A stretch of DNA of 64,000 nt from positions 4,960,001 to 5,024,000 of the forward strand of contig OZ014416.1 of NCBI GenBank assembly GCA_963965975.1, in the 5' to 3' direction. A program made the position numbers and the translations under genes. Each line of letters opens with the position of its first letter. Within the stretch, counting starts at the first letter, position 1. Shown piece by piece: positions 11,931 to 23,975 of this stretch. The stretch comes from Xestospongia bergquistia (taxonomy: Eukaryota > Porifera > Demospongiae > Haplosclerida > Petrosiidae). Below the pieces are notes generated by a model. It was given only the letters and a program-made list of their open reading frames with translations, did not search any database and had not been told where the DNA came from.

Positions 11931-13655
11931 ATGTTGGCGATGTTTTACAAAGTGAATAGGTACGAAACAATAATACCCTGGTTGTTCAAATTCTGGAGAC
12001 CATATTTGAACTGGCTTGCCAACTTTATTAATTTCTGAGTGAGGACGATACCATGAACATACAGCTATTGGTATTTCAGTGATGTTCTTCTCAAAAGAAA
12101 AAGTAACTAAAGCAAAATAGTGAATTATAATTGGACGTAAACCTCCACAAGTTCGCAAAAAATCTTCGTTCAATGTAGTAGGAAGTGAGCCAAAAACCGT
12201 TTCATCCCAAAGTGCAAGAGCAATAATAAATGGAATGGAACTCTTCCCAGTTGCACAAAACTGTTTTCCATTAAGATGCATTGACTTGTACTTCTTATGA
12301 ATTGAGTTAGGATGAGGGATGTTCAAAGAATGAGGATATATTTTGAGTATGAAGTTTCTAAATATACTCTAAATGTTTGGAAGTGAAAACTCCATGAACA
12401 TACGATTCTGGAAATATGTAATTTCCTTGAAAGGAATGCTTAGAAAGAATTCTGCACAAGAGTTTCTGCACAAGACCCTACTTCTACCTGATTCAGTCTT
12501 TGCACTAAGTTGGAGAGTTCATTTGAGAAAAGTTGTGGTAGGTTTAGTGAAATGACAGAACTGTCATTAAGAAATCGTCGCATTAACTGCACTTCTATGT
12601 TTTTGTTATTATTTGGTTGTTTTTCAAATATGCCATTATAGCTTTCAAAAGAAAATAGCCAAAACCCATGGACAGGGCTGTAATTCATAAGAACATCTTT
12701 GAAATGGCAATCCATATGCATGTTTGGTGTTATACTTGAAGCTCCATATAACTGTTCAACTCTTTGTGAAAATCTTAACAAAAGTATATCAACTAAGTGG
12801 ACATCATTTTGAGAAATGATAGGTTTACAAAGAATACAGCAAGCTAAAACAAAATGTCACCAGCATTCCAGGTGTTCAGTTGGAAGAATCCCAAACAAAG
12901 TTGGAATAGAGTAGATAAATACCCAGTTTTTAAAGTGGTCAGCAGTAAAACCAGCAAATCCACTGCCTATTTTATGTGGAATTCTACCAATATCTGATGG
13001 TACATTCTTGGTATCAACCAGGTTTTGAATTTCTAGCAATTGACATTTTAATAACAACTCATGGTCTTGCCAAACTTCTAACATTTTCTTTGCAGTACCA
13101 AGGAAGAGATTATGCATTGGGTCAATGATGTGCATTGTGATAGGGTTGAAATAGGGAAGTTGGAGAAGAGAAGAATATCGACATCCAAGAGAAGACTCTA
13201 ACTCCCGTCTATTCTGCTTGGTGTCTGCTTGCGAAATTTGCTTGATACGTTGTCGATGATCATCAATTGTTCGTTTAGACCATAATGACTGATCAAAACC
13301 AGAATAATCTCTAGCACCAACATCACCAGGAAATTTTTTGTAGCATTTTGAACACCCAATCCTTGCTGAATAAGATAAGAACCCACATAGTTTTCTAACT
13401 GCTGGTAGATCACAAGCGACACACAACAGTAAACATCTAATAACTACTTCCTGAGTGCTTAAATTTACTGACATAGGCAAGCCATCTTGAAAGAGAAATA
13501 ATTCTTGGACACTGATTGTTATGTGATAGTAATACATCCTTGCTATTGTCTTTGCAAAAGTGTTCTGTGTATGGTATATAATGTATTACCAAGATGGTAT
13601 GATGTGAATGAATGTGAATTAAATGATTTCTAAATAATGGATCTTCCTCACTCAT
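11928..13655 (-). pseudogene. CACTA/EnSpm-like transposase pseudogene
   Basis: Reading down from about 13537, the protein contains LLLCVACDLPAVRKLCGFLS, a C-x-x-C motif (GCSKCYKKFPG), GCRYSSLLQLPYF and IIDPMHNLFLGTAKKM. This is the tnp2-like (Transposase_21) core found in EnSpm/CACTA elements of plants and animals. The same frame runs through an in-frame TGA just after LECW (about 12857), where relatives usually have arginine, and continues with YGASSITPNMH and FWLFSFESYNGIFEKQPNNN, also typical of the family. The C-terminal part (IHKKYKSMHLNGKQFC to FVPIHFVKHRQH, 12326-11928) is in another frame. One stop and at least one frame change make it a pseudogene. I could not find CACTA terminal repeats. 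Confidence 0.8.
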
Positions 13656-14098
13656 TTACATAACAATAGGAGTAAATGTATTGATGACATTTATCAATGG
13701 GCTGTTGTAAAGTGGTGTTATCTATATGCACCAATTATTGTGTGCTAGTAATATCACACAATAGAGGTGTTGGAAATTCTTGTGTCATATTATAAACATT
13801 GTTAATAGTAATCCAATTACCTAAAGTATTGTCAAACTACTATTTCAGGAAGGATTAACACATTTGAACATATAACATACTTTATTTTCCTTATAAAAAT
13901 AATGACTGGAATAAAATAGATAAAACTTTTTAAGATCAATTTTAATTATGATTGTAGAACATATTAATTTAAAAAAATGTTATTTGGTATATCGATAGAG
14001 AATATTCATACCATCCATTCGCTGTGTTTACTACTGAAAACTCAAAACAGATGTTTAGCAAAGAAAAATGAAAAAAACAACATCAATACTAAAGTTAG
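13656..14098. other. Spacer, nothing recognised
   Basis: AT-rich sequence between the transposase and helicase relics. No supported open frame or repeat was seen. Confidence 0.4.
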
Positions 14099-14099
14099 T

Positions 14100-14143
14100 C
14101 TCGTACCCAGACCTACTAGCAATAGGTCTAGTGACACGAGTTG
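14100..14143. other. Nested hairpin
   Basis: CTCGT and ACGAG form the outer arms; AGACCTA and TAGGTCT form an inner 7-bp stem around a 7-nt loop. The position just upstream of the helicase relic would suit the end of a mobile element, but no matching far end was found. Confidence 0.5.
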
Positions 14144-14216
14144 TAAGGAATGTGGCGAGAGTGTTGGTATGCAATTAGAGGTAGTGCGAAATATGAATAC
14201 TATTAAATTGAAGTAG

Positions 14217-15455
14217 ACAAGAAGATATGCAAATATTGTCTTCAAAATCGATGAAGTTGCCAAAGAATTTGGATTTACTCTCAAAGAGAAACAAAAAGAA
14301 GTAATTAGTGCATTTGTTTCTGGGAATGATATTTTCTGTTGTCTTCCAACGGGATATGGGAAGGCACTATGCTATTCCATTCCCCAAAGGTTTATGATCT
14401 TATTCGTAATTTTAATTATCAATTGTATTATGTGTATCACCACTAGTTGCATTAATGATGGATCAGAAAAAAAATTATTGAGATTGGCATTTCTGCTGAG
14501 TTTATATCTGAAACACACTGTGATATTGAAAGAGTTTGTGGCATCAAGGAAGGTACCAGCCAGTTAATTTTTATTAGTCCAGAGTCATTACTAAATAACA
14601 GGCAATGGAGAAATGCACTACTAAGTCGAGTTTTCACAAATAATCTTGTTTGTATTGCTATTGATGAAGCACATTGTGTTCCAAAATGGTAAGTAATATT
14701 GTAACAAATTAACATGAGAATTATTGGTGTTAATTCTTTAGGGGAAACACTTTTAGAGAGACATATTGTAGAGTTGAGGAAATAAGAAGCCTTGTTCCAC
14801 CAACTGTATATGTCATGGCTTTGACTGCAACTGCTTCAAAGAATACATGTGATAAAGTCTATTGAATGCCAGTACTTGTATACATCCCCCCAATTAAGAA
14901 AAATGTTTTATATATTGTTAAAAATAAAATTGCAATGGAGGAATTGGTAGAAAATTTATCAAGTGGTTTATTTGAGTATCAAGAAAACTTCCCAAAAATG
15001 ATTGTATTTTGCCGTTGCTTTGAAGAATGCTCTGAATTTTATTCAATGTTTAAGCATCACCTAGGAGACAACTTCACTCACCCTGTTGGAGCACCTTCAA
15101 TTCTTTCTAAATATCAAATTGTTGATATGTACACAAGTTGTACCAAGAGGAAGTCAAAGAGAACATTGTTAAATCATTCTGTTTATCCACTTGTCATCTC
15201 AGAATTGTCATTGCTACAATTGCTTTTAGTATGGGTCTAGACGTATCTGATATTCGACAAATAATACATTGGCCATCAGATGATTTTCAAGAATATATTC
15301 AAGAGACTGGAAGAGCCGGATGGGATGGTGATTTATGCTGTGCTTTATTATATCATACAACCAGAGACTATAGAGTCATCAGCAAGGATAATTCGTACTC
15401 ACGAATTGTATTTCGAGTGCAGTCACAGAGTAACAAGAAAAAACACATGTATTGA
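14217..15455 (+). pseudogene. RecQ-like DNA helicase pseudogene
   Basis: RecQ helicases are 3'-5' DNA unwinding enzymes. The motifs appear in the right order but in several frames: [20 protein letters not shown] and motif [15 protein letters not shown] (14270-14390), [10 protein letters not shown] (about 14440), [14 protein letters not shown] box AIDEAHCVPKW (about 14660-14690), an intron-like GTAAGT...TTTAG gap, VMALTATAS (motif III), MIVFCRCFEECS (about 15000), then IVIATIAFSMGLDVSDIRQI and QETGRAGWDGD (motifs V and VI). Motif I has Ala for the usual Ser after GK, and motif VI has Trp where GRAGRDG carries its second Arg. A TGA follows KVY near 14862, and there are frame changes near 14390, 14485 and 15150. 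It is dead. Relatives in invertebrates are often multicopy, and may have been carried by a mobile element. Confidence 0.82.
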
Positions 15456-15569
15456 CAGAATAGACAATGAATAGAGCAAGGCTATTTTTAATTAAAATAA
15501 CTATACATAATAACAGCAGGTATACAAAATCATTCAAAATTTTTAAAAGAATATAGTTAGAGAATTAAG

Positions 15570-16400
15570 TTACTCAAGCTTTTTTGCAGCCAAAAAGACA
15601 CTTGCTTTATAATCAGAGACTTGTTCTTGTTCGTTTTTTGAAGCAGAATTTAACCTCTAATCCTGCTTCCTTTAATGCCTCCAGTACCTCATCCAATTTG
15701 ATAAAGAGACATTTCCATTTCACTTCACCTACTATATAATAGGTTTGGTCTACCACTACATGCATCAGAAGAAAGCCTTTTGGTTTCAGCATTGCAACAA
15801 GCTTTTTCACTGCGATTTGTATTGATCATACAAGGAACATGCTGCTTCAAGACAAAGACTGGTCCATACAATATTAAATTTGCTTTCACAAGCACCCAAT
15901 GGATGGTCTTGAGTAATAATATCACCACTAGGGATGATATTTAATTGGCTATGTAGCAATTCTTCTCTTTTTTTTAAGGCATCCTCTCCTTCTATTTGTT
16001 CAAGATTGTTGACAACATATTGAAAGAAAGGACTCCAATCATGTGCACCATCTCCCATGTCTTTCCGCAGCATGGACCTCTTTGTGTTCCTCTTCTGTGT
16101 AAGCAGCAAAAGTAATTTCTTCAACAAAAGGGACAACACTAATTATGTAACAAATGACAGGACCTCCTCTATATTCCAGCAATGAAGCTGTGCTCTCGTC
16201 CCACTCATTCTGGTATTTTATAAAGAATTCATAAAGGCAATCTAGTACGTACTTTGGAAGTGAGTCTTCGTATTCACTTCCAGTTATAGTGGAGTAGAAC
16301 AGTTGCACATATGTTTTGGAGTCAAAATCACTAACATAGTCTTTGCCGTCTCTCGGAGTAGTGATAATTTTTGATGAAGAAGGAACAATTGTTGATGTTC
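15570..16400 (-). pseudogene. NNMT/PNMT-like methyltransferase pseudogene
   Basis: The family transfers a methyl group from S-adenosylmethionine to small amines. Visible in order on the - strand: GKDYVSDFDSKTYVQLFYS (about 16350), the SAM-binding loop region LLEYRGGPVICYIISVVP with VEEITFAAYTEEEHKEV, then in another frame GAHDWSPFFQYVVNNLEQIE and TSLCLEAACSLYDQY, then in another KKLVAMLKPKGFLLM with YYIVGEVKWKCLFIKL, and finally NEQEQVSDYKASVFLAAKK before a TAA. That is essentially the full length of the family with three single-base-type frame changes (near 16080, 15810 and 15640). The last lies in a run of A, so an assembly error is possible for that one. A start Met in frame was not found. 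Confidence 0.8.
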
Positions 16401-17340
16401 TTACGTACGTTGAACACAGTGCGTCCCGACGCACAAACGTGACGTTCGCAACGTGTCTTGACGTTCTAAGCAATGCTTCCAGCCAATCAAATTTCAATAA
16501 CCACGTGTTTTGACAACTTATTGAAACTGCTTGTGGCAAGTATCTAGAAAAGCTACAAAGATGCAAGAGCAAGATAAAACACATGGAAGGAAGTGGCATG
16601 CCAGGTAACTTAAACACACAGAAAACAGAAATAATATGGAGCTGTTGAGTAAATATAGGAGGGACTCATATTGTTCTTCTACGTTTTTATGGCCTTCTTC
16701 ATCGTCTGTAAAAAAAAGCAAGCTACACTTCACTCTCCATTTTGCACTAATAGAGTTTGTAGTTATTCAAAAAATAGTTCAAGATGTTAGTTTATTTTTG
16801 TACATGTCCTTTATTTTGTTGAGTTTTAGGGTAATGATATTGTTCGGAGATTAGAGGATGGCAAAAAGAAAATTTTAGTTGCTAATGTGTTACATTAAGG
16901 GAATTATAAATTAATAGTATGTCTAGCATGTTCCTGTTTGGTAAATGTGATCTATGCTTGTTATGTTCTGATCTCTCCCTCTTAAGTCGTGGGGATCAAT
17001 AAACTGTTCATTTTAAAAGATGCTATTAAGCCGATAGCTCAGAAACTATGTGTTATTTGGTTGGTCAAGACAAGCTTAACTTAACACTAGTACAATTAAA
17101 ATTAGTTGAACATTATCTATGTACTCTTAACAGAAGGAATTTAATCTAGCAAGAACTTTATAGATGCTTCAAAATGACTATCAGGTAATTGCAGGAAACT
17201 GCCAAAAACAATAGAAAAGTTTATAATTTTTTGTTTCTCATCTTAAACTCCTCAGTTGAATTTGCAAAGTAAGTTAATATTGTATGAATAAAGATTGATG
17301 TAACTATGGAGACTAATGTTAATACTTGATTTATTGACAT
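16401..17340. other. Spacer, no supported gene
   Basis: The - strand frame continues upstream to 16617 without family resemblance. An exon-like fragment after TTTTAG at 16830 (NDIVRRLEDGKKKILVANVL) is open on the + strand but I do not recognise it. The rest is AT-rich. Confidence 0.35.
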
Positions 17341-17343
17341 AGG

Positions 17344-18575
17344 GAGTCAATTTGGATTCAATTCATTTCATTTGTAATGAAAAGAAGTACATTACCTTCC
17401 AACAAGCTCTTATATGTATCAACGACTCAGAAGTCCACCCACTTCTCCAGTCAGCATATTTGGACTTTGTTATTTCAGCTTATGTTGACCTTAAATGTTA
17501 AAGAGAGTGGCACAGATATTGACAATGTTTGGCACTGTTATGTAAGTTGTATGAGGGTGACAAATGTGACTGTTGTGAAGACGAAATATTATAAAAGAAA
17601 AGTACCTATTAATAATTATTAATATGTTGTAGTAATTGATAGTCTGTGACGTGAGATGTGACTTTAGGGTATATATAACAGCATTTTTACATTTTAACAA
17701 TATTGGAATGACATCACTTCAAATCCAATGAATGCTATTAGAGATGTATATGCTGCTATTCGGAGCCTATTCCTAATGGACAAGAAATTAGAGAATTACA
17801 ACACTGCATCAGGACATTTCTCAGTATAAACAAGGTATAGAAATGATGTTTATTATTATATTCGTTATATCTTGATTTGTTAATTGTCATTATTATATTA
17901 TTAATCAACTTTCGTTAGTTGGTGTATGCTAAAGAAGAGATTGAAGGAAAAGTTGAACTGATAGCTCAGATATTGTCAGTAATGGAACTACTAGTATTGT
18001 ATTGATTCTACAGGCAAGAGTCTGAAATTAATGAAATTATTGTAGTTTTGACTGATATTATCAATGGAATGCATGATCAATCTCACTCTGGTAAGAATTA
18101 TATATATCATCCAAATTTATTAAATTCTCTCTCTCTCTCTTTAGGTGATAATTCTTATAAGGTTGTCAAATATGAACAAAAGAATCATTTCAAAGCAACA
18201 GAAACAACTAAAAAGATATTTCAAGTCAAAAACAGGTAACATACCAACCTATATATTGTATGTTATATTTCAATTTCTTTTCATTGCAGAGCTGTTTGTG
18301 CTCTTCATGTATTTTTCAAACTGTTAACTTATAAAACTCTGTGGGTATGTAATAGAGGAAGGTTTAGATGATTGGGAATGGAAATGTATGCATCATCAAA
18401 TCTTCATTGTATCCTGTTTTCCTGTCTTTTAGAAATTTATATATGATTTCAAATGTCTCAAATCTAAAGTATCATCTGATGATCCATACACTCCTGTTAT
18501 TGAAGCATTAAAAGTATTGATGACTGAGGACTATCATTTGTCTTACCAGGACCCTGGGTTAATAGATGAATGTGA
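17344..18575 (+). pseudogene. IP3 receptor-like pseudogene, partial copy A
   Basis: IP3 receptors are ER calcium channels with long helical regulatory regions. Pieces here follow the order of the region after the middle of that protein: HPLLQSAYLDFVISAYVDL then, in another frame, ESGTDIDNVWHCY (17343-17540), which parallels the vertebrate segment around [39 protein letters not shown] (about 17780-17832), paralleling the VEACIRTL segment; INEIIVVLTDIINGMHDQ (about 18030-18075), paralleling NIIEKLQDIITALEE; and PVIEALKVLMTEDYHL (about 18500). Exon-like pieces are separated by short gaps with GTAAG and TTTAG-type ends. A frame change lies near 17500 and stops interrupt others. The match is remote and made by eye, so a divergent sponge calcium-channel-like family is equally possible. 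Confidence 0.55.
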
Positions 18576-19215
18576 TATATTGATAAAATAGATGAATGGA
18601 TGGATTGATAAATGGATGGATAGTTGAATTTTAGGTTCTCTTTCTGTTTAATGAAACTGTTTGCAGGATTGTGAAAATTGCTCATGATCACCTTCATCAC
18701 TTCTTTCTGAGAATACCTACAAATGTTTTGATATGAACATAAGTGAAGGTCAACAACTCATCAAAATCCTCATTGACTTATTGAATTGTGAAGATGATGA
18801 ACTAAGACTAAGCAGTAAACTATTATTATATGATATATACCAGGAGGAGAACATCATCTTTTGTGATGCTCAAATCTCTTACATTGTAACACCTCCTTAA
18901 AAGCAAGTCTTTGATAATATATTTAAAAAGGGTTCATTTTCTGATGAAAAGAAGTTGTTACTTCATATGTTACAAGGAAAAGCTGTTACAGGTCTTATAT
19001 TATTTACTGTTTGAGTTATGATTGTCTCATTCTTTGTTGTTTTAATATCTAGGTGATATTAATGAGAATGTTACAACATTTTTAAATGGTGTTGCTAACA
19101 TCTGTATTATTGATGATCATGAAACTCAACCACAAGCTTGTAATCAAGGCATTGTTTTTAGTACTGGTATGAAGTTACTTGTTCAACCTTTATGTAGTGA
19201 ATTACCCTCCCTTTT

Positions 19216-19217
19216 TC

Positions 19218-19250
<33 letters not shown>
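19216..19250. repeat. (CT)n microsatellite in an acceptor tract
   Basis: About 16 CT units run directly into AG at 19251-19252, so the microsatellite is the polypyrimidine tract of a candidate 3' splice site. A shorter CT run does the same at about 18128-18144 (TCTCTCTTTAG). Confidence 0.9.
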
Positions 19251-19251
<1 letters not shown>

Positions 19252-19975
19252 GGTGTTTTAATGTCATATTGATATATGTTCTACAGTTCTGTTCTGGTAA
19301 TAATGAAGAACAAGAGGAACTATTAGTATTAGCTTGTCATACTCTACAAAGAATTGCTTGACAAAACAAACAAGTAAATGCTGTCATTCTGTTTATAATT
19401 GTGCATGAATTGAATTTTTTATAGGTCCAAATTAAAATTTTTGCTAACTTTGTTAATTTTCTTGATGTTAAGATTGCTGTGTCAGCAGTGGCTCGTGCTT
19501 TAACTGAAGTAAATTTAAAATTAGTCTATTTATTAATGGTTCACCCTCACTGCATAAGTTTACTTGTTTTTTGATTGCTTTTTTATAAAGAGTTTGATGT
19601 TAGTTGTCACTCATCTTTATTTCAGACTGTTTTTAACAATGAAATATTGAGTCATAATATTTCTGATACATACATCAGACAAGTATTTACATTGACCAGT
19701 ACAGGCTCTACTTCAGAATATTGTGAATTCTTCACTACACTTGAAGCTGTGATGAAGGTAGTAATACATTATATCATTATTAATCATTAGTACTTCATTA
19801 TTACATCATAGCCTCACAAATCATCTCGCCATGTATCCATAATACTAAAGAACTACCAGGAACTAATTGCACAGTTGTTTGCTGAAGGCAGACATGAATA
19901 TTTTGGTCAAATTATGTTGTCTGACAGTCATCAACAACAATTGAAGTTATTAATAGATGTAAGTAGTAGTACATA

Positions 19976-20222
19976 TGTACTGTCTATATGTCTCTGATCT
20001 GCCTATATGTTTTTTATCTGCATGTGTCTTTGTCTGTCTGTGTACATGTTTTTGTCTGTCTATGTCTCTTTGTCTATCTGTACATACCTTTTGCCTGTCT
20101 TTATATCTCATTGTCTGTGTGCATATGTCTTTGACCATGTTTCTTTGTCAGTCTGTATGTCTATTGTCTGTCTGTGGACTGTTTGTCTGTCTGCCAAGTT
20201 ATTATATCTGTCTATATGTTTA
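19976..20222. repeat. Degenerate TGTCTGTC microsatellite
   Basis: Imperfect TGTCTGTC/TATGTCT tetranucleotide-type repeats fill this intron-like interval of IP3R-like copy B. Open frames on both strands across it are by-products of the repeat. Confidence 0.8.
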
Positions 20223-20846
20223 TACATTTTTGAATAAACACTTCATTTAGTTTGAGTCATGTTTTAATATTAGGCTAATGATGATGATCATCATCTGTTG
20301 CAGTTACTTGCTCTCACAGATTTGTTGTCTGCATCATCTGAAGGACAATGTAAGATATGTTGTAAATGTCTGTCAAACTATCTACACTGTTGATGAAGTA
20401 GTGAGGTATGTATTAATATCCTCTTTATTTAGTCAAAAATTCATGTATTCATCCCACCTATTTATTCATTCATTTATTTTTCTTTCTATTTATTCAATAG
20501 TATTATTAGCAGTAAAGAGATTCCAATCGAGAGAAAAAAGCCATTTGCTTGTCTTCTTAAACTTGTCTTACCTCAATACAGAGAGAGACTCACTTATATC
20601 TATTGTTGTCTTATCAAAAAATGAGTAAGAAAAAGATCATTTAAACATATTTTGAACAAGCTATATTTAGATCATTTTGGAGTCATTTGGAACAATGTTC
20701 TATTTTGATGGCTTCTTTGCATGAGGGTTTATCTCATGGTGATATTGATATAGAGGATGTAAAACTTAAACTGAGAGTTTTATTCTCACAACATCTAAGT
20801 CTTACCGTAAGTATGACTATTACACAATAACCTCACTCTCTCTATC

Positions 20847-20942
20847 TTTCTTTCTTCTCATTTAGTAAGTTTTGGGAGGAAATAACAAGTCTCTCTCTCT
20901 TTCTTTCTTCTCATTTAGTAAGTTTTGGGAAGAAATAACAAG
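20847..20942 (+). repeat. Tandem duplication of a splice acceptor and exon start
   Basis: TTCTCATTTAGTAAGTTTTGGG plus the following AGAAATAACAAG occurs twice, 53 bp apart (first ending at 20889, second at 20942), with one base difference. Each copy has a pyrimidine tract, TTTAG and the same exon start. Confidence 0.9.
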
Positions 20943-21589
20943 AGATTTAGATACAATGTTGAAGATTCCATCCCTATTGCTATATTTAGTTGGTCTTGTA
21001 CCATTAGTCACATCATTCTGTATTCAATTGTTTGCTCACAATAGCTCTACACTAACTAGTAAAGTCTATTCCCATTTACTAACACCTAAAGTACTGGATG
21101 TCTTAAAATCAGTTGGAAATGTAGTAATTGTGAGTGTGACAAATGAAGTCTAAAACCATGTCACTATAACAATGTAGAATTTGATAAAAAGGCATACAGG
21201 TATGCTATTGACAACAAGGAACAAACTCATCATTAGACTTTCTGCTTTGATAGCTTGGCCTTTATAATACCTTGTGAAGATGGTGTTGCTATAAAAGAGG
21301 TACTGAGTGGAGTGAAAGTTAAGGAGGGAGGGAGCAGATTAACACTCAACAAAGCACGTCCATTTAAAATTGTGTCTAATTAAGCCATCTGTCATTTCTC
21401 ACTTCAACTGTAGGCAAGAATGTTAGGTAAAAAATCATTCACTAGTCCTGCTGTGGAGGAGTATGAAGAAAAATCAGAACAGGAAAGATTGATGAATTTG
21501 AAACATTTGTTTGCAATTACAAGACTACATATGAAGGAAAAACATCAACAGTAAGAAAGGACATCTGTGAATAAATGAGTGATTTTTGT

Positions 21590-21660
21590 AGATGAAAGAA
21601 GAGAGGAAGAGGGGAAGAGAGAAGAGAGATAGAGAGACAAGGTGGGAGGGATAGAGTCTA
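21590..21660. repeat. Polypurine tract
   Basis: About 60 bases of almost only A and G (GAAGAGAGGAAGAGGGG and so on). The counterpart in the duplicated block lies at about 25415-25475. Long purine mirror-like tracts can adopt triplex structures. Confidence 0.75.
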
Positions 21661-22784
21661 AAATGCAATAGGAGAATGAAATATTGCAGTAGTAGATGTT
21701 TTTGGACAATAGTTAAACAAGTCATTGTAATTTCAATATTTTCTACTTATTTATAATGTAGTTAATGATAACAAAAATTACCATCTTGTACTAGTTTCAA
21801 TGCACTAGTTAAATTGTTTACAGATGATGTAGTTCACACTGCTGATGAGTTAATATTAATGTTTTTTATGAAATACATTACTATGATAATTCTATAGGTA
21901 ACTTACTTGTCATTTATCAAAAATTAATGGTCTACTGGAATTACTTGAGTATATTTATCCACTCATATGTCCTATTATTTGTCAATTCATTTACCCACTC
22001 ACTTAGTCCATCAAACTAGTATCCATTCATTTGTCTGTCCATGTCTTTCTGTTTCGATCCATTCTGCAGCATTCTTTATCAGCAATCACATCAACCTTTC
22101 ACTTTTAAAGAGAGTGCTAATCTTGACAATGTCTTACTGACTACACAACACGTTTTATCTGGTGTAGTTACAACATAATAATCCAGCAATGTTTGAAGAG
22201 TGAGTATTGTTAACTGCCACATATGATTAAACAACTATATTCTATTCAGACAGTATAAAAACAAAGTTAAACCTCTCCAAGAAGCACTAGTTCAAAGAAA
22301 TCACATGAGAAGGTGGATATGTCACCATTGACAGTTTTTATCATCAATTGTTTCATTCTTCCATCTCTTTATCAGTCCATCCATCAATATTTCCTATAAT
22401 CCATCAATCTATCTATTCATCCATCCATTTATTGCTCATTAATATTCATCAGAAAATATAATAATCATTGATGTTATTAATAGTATCCTGTTCACATACA
22501 TATCACTTTCTATCATTATATCTTTTACAGGTCATGTTGTATTTGGTACATCCTAAAGATGTAATAGCTGTCCAAGTTTTAATTTCATTTGAGTTCTACC
22601 TTATTTTGTATATGATTTTGTTAAGAATGAAATTGGTAAAGACATTTAGAGAAATTTATTTTTATGAATTTTCTCATAAGTCAACTGACAAAACATTGCA
22701 ACACTAAATTCTTTATAAGAATTAATGAACTATTAGAGAGTGTTATATCAAGTATTGGACAACCTTTATCAAGGTATGGATAAA

Positions 22785-22880
22785 ATGTCTAGATAGATAT
22801 ATAGACTGATAGATAGATGGATGAATAGATAGATGAATGGATGGACAAATGGATAGATAAGATAGATGGAGACAGTTGGA
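22785..22880. repeat. GATA/GATG tetranucleotide repeat
   Basis: Imperfect GATAGATGGATGAATAGATA-type repeat. It recurs in the duplicated block at about 26625-26705 and is preceded in both by a CATC/ATCC-type repeat (22375-22435, 26215-26270), which has the complementary composition. Confidence 0.85.
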
Positions 22881-23339
22881 CAAACAGATATACTATGTAT
22901 CAAATCTTTATTGAAATTTCCAGGAAGTCATCAGCACATCCAGAGAGACACTTCCTTTTCCTTCTCCTCCGGCTTCACTCACTCAACTAATGATAGATGA
23001 GGTATACACATAATGTTAATTATAATTACAAAAATTACTATACACTTTAGTGATTAATGTTTATTGTTTTTTTGGTTTGTTTGTTTAGACTTTCTTCTCA
23101 GAGTCAGCACAACATGACCAGGTAAGAGTGAGTGCAGACATTTATTTTATAGACACATATTATTGTTATTTGGTATTTATCATATTTAATGACAAACACA
23201 TTAGACATTTGATTGTCATAGCTACAATTATGTTCTGAACAAATGGTCCCTTTACAACAGATTGAATTGAACAGAAAGAATTTATCTTTGATTAATAAAT
23301 AAATTGACTTACAGTGATGTGTGTTAGAATTCATTAATT

Positions 23340-23975
23340 TTATATCAATATTGTTTGATATTTGTTCCATTATAGGATGATAAGTTGTTTATAATAATTT
23401 ATAATTATATTTAAAGGAACAGTATATGATTGTTAATGGACACAATCTACTTCATCTGACAGGAGTAGTGGATAGTTTAGGTCCTCTTTCTTTTTGAAGA
23501 AGGGAATGAAGACTTATTACAATATTTTCAAGACTCATAATCAATGGAAAAACAAGTATTCTTGTATAATGATAGGTTGTCAGGTAATGCTCTCATGTAC
23601 TCTTTCAGTCTTCAACAGCAGACAGTGTGGAAGTATCTCTGAAAAATGTGTGTTAATAATCTACAAGTAGAGCTTAATATTGTGTTTGACAGCAGGTTAT
23701 TAAAAACAATTAAAGCTGACAAATTCAGCATTTTTTGTTCAAAGACAAATTTTAAAATTATATTATAATGAGTATTATATAGGAACTCAGTTATTGACTT
23801 GTAAACCACATGTTGATTGTATGATGTTGAACAAGAGCTATGAATGATTGATTATCTATGTTGTAGGACAACATTGCTATATACATGGATAGTTATTAAA
23901 ATGTATATTATGGACAACTTTAAACCTTAACTTACCATCAATAACTCTTTCTTCCTAATATTCAGGGTAAAGACA
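23340..23975 (+). repeat. End of block B with a partial satellite monomer
   Basis: This segment contains GAACAGTATATGAT, an open stretch NGHNLLHLTGVVDSLGPLSF that stops, and from about 23915 the phrase CTTAACTTACCATCAATAACTC through CTAATATTCAGGGTAAAGAC, which is half of the 133-bp satellite monomer found from 27.7 kb. The same segment occurs at 24480-25060 and 27185-27790, each time ending in satellite sequence. Confidence 0.8.

Larger units (their letters stand above)
18720..23560 (+). pseudogene. IP3 receptor-like pseudogene, copy B
   Basis: Copy B covers an earlier part of the IP3R regulatory region and then overlaps copy A's part. In order: GQQLIKILIDLLNCEDDELR (about 18748), paralleling the LTMCDYPPLVSGALQLL segment; LLVLACHTLQRIA then QVQIKIFANFVNFL (19320-19460); STSEYCEFFTTLEAVMK (19710-19757); QLLALTDLLSASSEGQ with TVDEVVRYV in the next frame (20300-20410), paralleling the LLAACTEGKN...LDDIV segment; FWSHLEQCSILMASLHEGLS (20676); VGLVPLVTSFCIQLFAHNSS (about 20980); KINGLLELLEYIYPLI (about 21922); QVLISFEFYLILY (about 22573). 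Stops: TGA after QRIA (19359), TAA near 18898; a frame change near 20345. Short introns have CT-rich acceptor tracts. Clearly broken; the family call is by remote similarity. Confidence 0.58.

Noticed and set aside
19950-20250. Cysteine- and leucine-rich open frames on both strands
   Set aside because: They are translations of the TGTC microsatellite.
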